Below, one piece after another: positions 27,486 to 31,088 of a DNA stretch of 31,088 bases. This DNA is from a virus, in IMG/VR virus record IMGVR_UViG_3300035183_001037, positions 1-31,088 of that record. One strand, given 5' to 3'. Position numbers and translations under genes: made by a program. Below the pieces are notes generated by a model. The model saw only the letters and a program-made list of their open reading frames with translations, was not told the DNA's origin and did not search any database. Numbering within the stretch: position 1 is the first letter of the stretch; each line of letters opens with the position of its first letter.

Positions 27486-27923
27486 ATGGCCAGACACCTG
27501 TCGCGCACGCCGGAGACCGAGCGTCTCGCGCTGGAGATGCTCCGGGCTGGCAACACCCGGTCGTGCGTGCGGTCGGCCCTGAAAATCCCCAAAACGACGT
27601 GGCAGCGTTGGCTGCAGGACGAGGACTGGCTGGACGCCGTGGAGGCCGCGGAGGCGGAGGCCGTGGCGCGGAACGTCGCGGTGATCCAGAAGGCGGCCCA
27701 GTCGCAGTGGCAGGCGGCGGCGTGGTGGCTGGAGCGGAGGTATCCGGATGAGTGGCGGCTCCGCGACGCGCTCGCGACCGCGCACGCCATCACCGTCCGG
27801 TTCGAGTCAGGCGATCCTCCTGCCGGGCCTGCACGCGGGTCAGAGGGAGGCTCTGGCGGCGGCGAGGAGATTCAGCGTGCTCGCGTGCGGCCGGAGATGG
27901 GGGAAGACCCTGTTGATGGTTAG
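27486..27923 (+). CDS. Terminase small subunit
   Basis: A 145-aa protein. The N-terminal part (residues 1-45, RTPETERLALEMLRAGNTRS, then SALKIPKTTWQRWLQDEDW) is a helix-turn-helix of the type used to recognise packaging sites. A helical oligomerisation segment (VEAAEAEAVARNVAVIQKAA) and WWLERRYPDEWR, common in terminase small subunits, follow. The last 58 residues are Gly/Glu-rich and are coded by sequence shared with the start of the large subunit, so this tail probably contributes little structure. ATG 27486 starts 3 bases after the previous stop. Confidence 0.8.
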   Translation: MARHLSRTPETERLALEMLRAGNTRSCVRSALKIPKTTWQRWLQDEDWLDAVEAAEAEAVARNVAVIQKAAQSQWQAAAWWLERRYPDEWRLRDALATAHAITVRFESGDPPAGPARGSEGGSGGGEEIQRARVRPEMGEDPVDG

Positions 27924-28986
27924 ACAGGCCGCGCTGGCCGCTCTGGACGGTCGCGCCGTGGGCTGGTTCGCGCCGACCTACAAATTGAGCCAAGAGGCGA
28001 TGGAGGAGTGCGCCCGGCGGCTGAGGCCCGTCGCGTCGGTCAGGCAGAGCGAGCGTCGCATCCTGCTTCCGACCGGAGGCCGCATCGAGTACTGGACGTT
28101 GGAGGACCCGGACGCGGGACGCTCGCGCGCCTATGACCTAGCGATCGTGGACGAGGCCGGGCTCAAGCCCGACGTGGACGACGTGTGGCACCATGCCATC
28201 CGGCCCACGCTCGCCGACAGGCGCGGCTCGGCGTGGTTCTGCGGCACCCCGAAGGGCCGCAACGGCTTCTGGCGGCTCCACCGGAGGGCCGCGGACGACG
28301 CCGACTGGGCGGCCGTGTCCATGCCGACGTCGAGCAACCCGTGGATTCCGGCGGACGAGATCGAAGCCGCGAGAAGCGGGATGCCGGAGCGGGCGTTCAG
28401 GCAGGAGTTCCTCGCCGAGTTCCTTGAGGACGGCGGCGGCGTGTTCGCGAACGTTCGGGAGCGCGTTCGCCGCGCGCCCGCGCCGGAGCCCCAGCCTCCG
28501 GTCTGGATCGGCGTGGACCTCGCGCGGCTGGAGGACCACACGGTCTGCTCGGCGGTTGACTCGCTCGGACGCCAGATCGCGATGGCGCGCTGGAACAAGG
28601 CGGACTGGAGCGTTCAGGCCGAGCGGATCGCGCAGTTCGCCGCGAGGTTCCCCGGCTCTACGTTGCTGGTGGACTCCACGGGCGTGGGCGACCCCGTGCT
28701 GGAGATGCTCCGAGGCCGGGGCCTGAGGTGCGAGGGCTTCCGTTTCACGAGCGAGAGCAAGCGCAGGCTCGTGGACAATCTGGCGACGCTGATGGACCGC
28801 GGAGAGCTGGAGCTGCTGGACGACCCGGTGCAGACCGCCGAGCTTGAGGCGTACGAGTACCAGCCTCTTCCGGGCGGCGGCTACAGGACCTCGGCCCCGG
28901 CTGGCATGCACGACGACACGGTCATGGCTCTGGCTCTGGCGTGCTGGAGGCTCGGGACCAAGCCCAGGGAGTGGAGCATCGTCTAG
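27748..28986 (+). CDS. Terminase large subunit (packaging ATPase and nuclease)
   Basis: A 412-aa motor protein. The ATPase has Walker A CGRRWGKT (47-54) and Walker B LAIVDE (131-136), with coupling motif CGTPKGRNGFW. The RNase H-like nuclease has D257 (IGVDLARLED), D309 (LLVDSTGVGD) and the D389/D390 pair (MHDDTVMAL). All key residues are present. GGAGG lies 7 bases before ATG 27748, and no other start exists upstream of Walker A, so the 176-base overlap with the small subunit gene is real. It ends at the base before the portal ATG. Confidence 0.95.
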   Translation: MSGGSATRSRPRTPSPSGSSQAILLPGLHAGQREALAAARRFSVLACGRRWGKTLLMVRQAALAALDGRAVGWFAPTYKLSQEAMEECARRLRPVASVRQSERRILLPTGGRIEYWTLEDPDAGRSRAYDLAIVDEAGLKPDVDDVWHHAIRPTLADRRGSAWFCGTPKGRNGFWRLHRRAADDADWAAVSMPTSSNPWIPADEIEAARSGMPERAFRQEFLAEFLEDGGGVFANVRERVRRAPAPEPQPPVWIGVDLARLEDHTVCSAVDSLGRQIAMARWNKADWSVQAERIAQFAARFPGSTLLVDSTGVGDPVLEMLRGRGLRCEGFRFTSESKRRLVDNLATLMDRGELELLDDPVQTAELEAYEYQPLPGGGYRTSAPAGMHDDTVMALALACWRLGTKPREWSIV

Positions 28987-30177
28987 ATGGACTGGAGACG
29001 GCTGATCGGACTGCGGAGCAAGACGACGGGCACCCAGCCTCCGGCATGGCTGAGGCAGGGCGGGGCGATCGCCTCATGGCCCTACCCGGAGCGCGAGGCC
29101 GTGCCCCCTGGCGCGTCGCTGGTGCTGACGGCCGCGGCGCGGAGGATCGCAGACCTATACCGCGAGGCCGACCTGACGGCGGTGCGCGGCGATCGGCCCC
29201 TGCCCGACCATCCGGCCCTGGAGCTATTGGCGACCCCCAACCCCTACTACGACGGCAGCCAGCTGGACGAGCTGATCGTCTGGGGTCTGATCACCGACGG
29301 CAACGCGTACCTGCTCTGGGACGAAGCGGCCCGGCGGCTCTGGTGGCTGGACCCGAGGAAGGTCGAGCCGAAGAGCGACGATCCGAACGTGCCGCTGACC
29401 CGCTACGAGTACAGGCCGGGCGGAGACGCCGTGTCCATCGCGCCGGAGCGGATGATCCACCTGCGGCGCGGGTGCGACCCGTCAAACCCTGCGAAAGGGT
29501 GGTCGCCGGTGCGCAATTTGGGCAGCGACCTGCAGCTCGAGAAGGCCTGCGCGGAGTTCGGCGCGGCGGTGGTGGGCAACATGGGCGTGCCGTCGGTCGC
29601 GATCAGCCCCAAGCAGGGCGAGGCCGTGATGCCGACGCCCGAGCAGAACCGCGAGCTGAAGCTGAGGTGGCAGAGCGAGACGGCCGGGCGGAACCGCGGC
29701 AACGTGGTCGTGCTGCCCTTCCCGGTCGAGATCGAGCGGCTAATGCTCTCGCCCGACGACCTGAGCGTGGGCGGCCTGATGGGCCAGACGGTCTCGCGGA
29801 TCTGCGCCGCCATCGGCGTGGACCCCATGTGCCTCGGCCTGCCCTCGGAGTCGAAGACGTACAGCAACTATGAGCAGGCTCTGGAGGCTCTCGTCAGGCA
29901 GGTCGTGATCCCGCTGCAGGAGACGGTCGCCAGACAGCTGACCGACCAGCTGGTGGGGCGGGTCCTTCGCGACGACCGCACGGAGCTGGTCTGGGACCGC
30001 TCGGGCGTGTACGTGCTGCAGGACGACGAGGCGGCCAAGCGCGACTCGGCGGCGAGGCTGTACCAGAGCGGGGTGGCGACCCTCAACGAGGCGCGCGCGC
30101 TGATCGGGCTGCCTCCTGTGCGCGGCGGCGACGTGCCCGCGGGCGGAAGGCTGGCGGGTCTCGGAGGCGGGCTGTGA
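28987..30177 (+). CDS. Portal protein, HK97 family
   Basis: A 396-aa portal subunit. It has typical HK97 gp3-family blocks: HPALELLATPNPYYDGSQLD, then WGLITDGNAYLLWD, IHLRRGCDPSNPAKGWSPVR, LPFPVEIERLMLSPDDLSVG and AAIGVDPMCLGLPSESKTYS, NYEQALEAL. Twelve copies would form the DNA channel at the capsid vertex. The start follows terminase without a gap, and the stop overlaps the Mu F-like GTG (GTGA). Confidence 0.94.
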   Translation: MDWRRLIGLRSKTTGTQPPAWLRQGGAIASWPYPEREAVPPGASLVLTAAARRIADLYREADLTAVRGDRPLPDHPALELLATPNPYYDGSQLDELIVWGLITDGNAYLLWDEAARRLWWLDPRKVEPKSDDPNVPLTRYEYRPGGDAVSIAPERMIHLRRGCDPSNPAKGWSPVRNLGSDLQLEKACAEFGAAVVGNMGVPSVAISPKQGEAVMPTPEQNRELKLRWQSETAGRNRGNVVVLPFPVEIERLMLSPDDLSVGGLMGQTVSRICAAIGVDPMCLGLPSESKTYSNYEQALEALVRQVVIPLQETVARQLTDQLVGRVLRDDRTELVWDRSGVYVLQDDEAAKRDSAARLYQSGVATLNEARALIGLPPVRGGDVPAGGRLAGLGGGL

Positions 30178-30806
30178 GGGCTCCGGCATCGACGCTGCAC
30201 GACCGGAGGCTCTGGGCGGCCCAGCGTAGGCTGAGGCAGGCGCTGAGGGGCCTGATCGAGGACGGCTGGAAGCTGGCCCGGGAGCGTAAGAGCCTCGGCG
30301 CGGACCCGTACCGGGACTTCGTCGAGCGGTACACGGACGCGCTGGAGGAGGCGTACCGCGAGGCGTGGCTAGCGGGCTCGGGCAAGGCGGGAGTGCAGGC
30401 GTCGGCGGAGGCGGCGGCCGAGGCGGGTCGGATCGCGGCGACGCAGGACCAGCCGTACGTGCTGAGGTTCGCCAGCGACCTGATTCTGGGAGACCGCTAC
30501 ACGGAGGGCGAGCTGAACTGGCCGTTCGCGCGGGCCGAACTCTATGTCAAGCGGGTGCGCGGCGTCGGCAACGAGGCGTTCCACGCGCACAGCCCGAGCA
30601 GCATGTCGTTCGAATGGGTTCTGGGCGAGGCGGAGCACTGCGAGGATTGCCCGCGGCTCGCGGCCCAGTCGCCGTACGCGTGGCACGAACTGGGCTTTTT
30701 CCCGGGCGACGGAAGCACGGCCTGCTTGGGGCAATGCAAGTGCCACATCGTGCGCGAGGATGGGGTGGCCGGGCTGCTGCCGGAGGATGCAGAGGATGGA
30801 GGATAG
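30174..30806 (+). CDS. Minor head / head morphogenesis protein (Mu F-, SPP1 gp7-like)
   Basis: A 210-aa protein, GTG start at 30174 overlapping the portal stop. The N-terminal 130 residues are helical. The C-terminal part has the family's Cys cluster: AEHCEDCPRLAAQSPYAWHE, then PGDGSTACLGQCKCHI, matching the 'C..C..L....Y....L...P..G...C...CRC' pattern of Mu F-like minor head proteins. The cysteines probably bind zinc. These proteins are ejected with or help organise DNA delivery. The stop overlaps the protease start by 11 bases. Confidence 0.88.
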   Translation: MRAPASTLHDRRLWAAQRRLRQALRGLIEDGWKLARERKSLGADPYRDFVERYTDALEEAYREAWLAGSGKAGVQASAEAAAEAGRIAATQDQPYVLRFASDLILGDRYTEGELNWPFARAELYVKRVRGVGNEAFHAHSPSSMSFEWVLGEAEHCEDCPRLAAQSPYAWHELGFFPGDGSTACLGQCKCHIVREDGVAGLLPEDAEDGG

Positions 30807-31088
30807 AGGGTTGGAGAGGCTGAGCCTCGAGTTCAAGGGGGCGTTCAGCGACTCGGGAGAGTTGGAGGGATACGCGAGCGTCACCGGGATCGTGGACCGC
30901 GACGGAGAGATCGTGGCCAAGGGCGCGTTCGGCGACGTCTCGGCTTTCGTGCAGGCCGGGTTTTTCGCCGTGGGGCACGACTGGACGGGGTTGCCGATCG
31001 GCACGGTCGAGGACGCGCGCGAGGACGACAACGGCCTGTACGTGCGCCTCGCGTTCCATTCGACGCCCGAAGCGCAGGCGGCCCGCAC
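30796..31088 (+). CDS. Prohead maturation protease, N-terminal part (continues at base 9)
   Basis: The first 97 residues of the S78-type protease. ATG 30796 is chosen because GGAGG lies 9 bases upstream; the in-frame ATG at 30787 would abut it. The text ELEGYASVTGIVDRDGEIVA followed by KGAF and VGHDWTGLPIGTV is diagnostic, with H61 as the catalytic His. The frame ends in the middle of a codon at 31088. Merging the 8-base repeat continues it as AARTGAMERLARG at the left end for a total of 243 aa. Confidence 0.93.
   Translation, partial: MEDRGLERLSLEFKGAFSDSGELEGYASVTGIVDRDGEIVAKGAFGDVSAFVQAGFFAVGHDWTGLPIGTVEDAREDDNGLYVRLAFHSTPEAQAAR
31081..31088 (+). repeat. 8-base terminal overlap with bases 1-8
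   Basis: The last 8 bases (gcccgcac) equal the first 8. Counting them once restores the protease frame; counting them twice breaks it. This indicates a circular (or circularly permuted) molecule cut inside the protease gene, with unit length 31,080 bp. Confidence 0.8.

Noticed and set aside
1-31088. CRISPR array, insertion sequence or integrase
   Set aside because: I found no regularly spaced short repeats, transposase motifs with inverted ends, or tyrosine/serine recombinase signature on either strand.

Overview
The window looks like one complete, circularly closed genome of a small tailed bacteriophage with an HK97-type capsid and, most likely, a siphovirus tail. The prohead protease gene runs off the right end and continues at the left end. 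The last 8 bases (gcccgcac) are identical to the first 8, and merging them restores an unbroken protease frame, giving a unit of 31,080 bp. I see no integrase, no recognisable repressor and no DNA polymerase. The DNA is strongly GC-rich, uses many AGG arginine codons and GGAGG ribosome sites, and carries several promoters whose -10 element ends 6 bases before a start codon (predicted leaderless mRNAs). This suggests a high-GC bacterial host such as an actinobacterium, a Deinococcus-Thermus member or a high-GC Firmicute. The host cannot be fixed from the sequence alone.

Layout. Plus strand from 22.9 kb through the junction to 16.0 kb: VRR-NUC nuclease, replisome organiser with a possible origin inside it, a helicase-loader-like protein, a sigma-like regulator, an amidase endolysin, a metallophosphoesterase, a PLD-family protein, a holin-like protein, terminase small and large subunits, portal, Mu F-like minor head protein, prohead protease, major capsid, connector and neck proteins, major tail protein, tail chaperones G/G-T joined by a -1 frameshift on an A8 run, a short tape measure, distal tail proteins, a two-TM holin candidate, and a run of receptor-binding/fibre proteins. 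One of the fibre genes (10.4-11.4 kb) is an AT-richer import. Minus strand from 22.8 down to 16.0 kb: small early genes, a YqaJ exonuclease plus RecT/Bet annealase pair, a two-HTH regulator, unknown genes, and a 328-aa protein whose N-terminus matches the Csx16 (VVA1548) ring-nuclease-like family fused to a zinc ribbon. A 51-aa lipoprotein gene on the plus strand is nested in this block and converges on a 57-aa membrane/coiled-coil gene.

Regulation is the most striking part. (i) Three near-identical TTGACA-N16-TATAAT promoters, each with the same upstream box, drive small minus-strand genes. (ii) Four sites with exactly the form GGGAAC-N18-GTTGAA-N6-ATG lie in front of YqaJ, the replisome organiser, an unknown gene heading the Csx16-like operon, and an internal start in another gene. 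They look like ECF-sigma promoters of leaderless genes. (iii) Short hairpins separate the early modules, one of them a classic intrinsic terminator. The promoter family (ii) together with the phage-borne Csx16-like/zinc-ribbon fusion are the best candidates for something not yet described.
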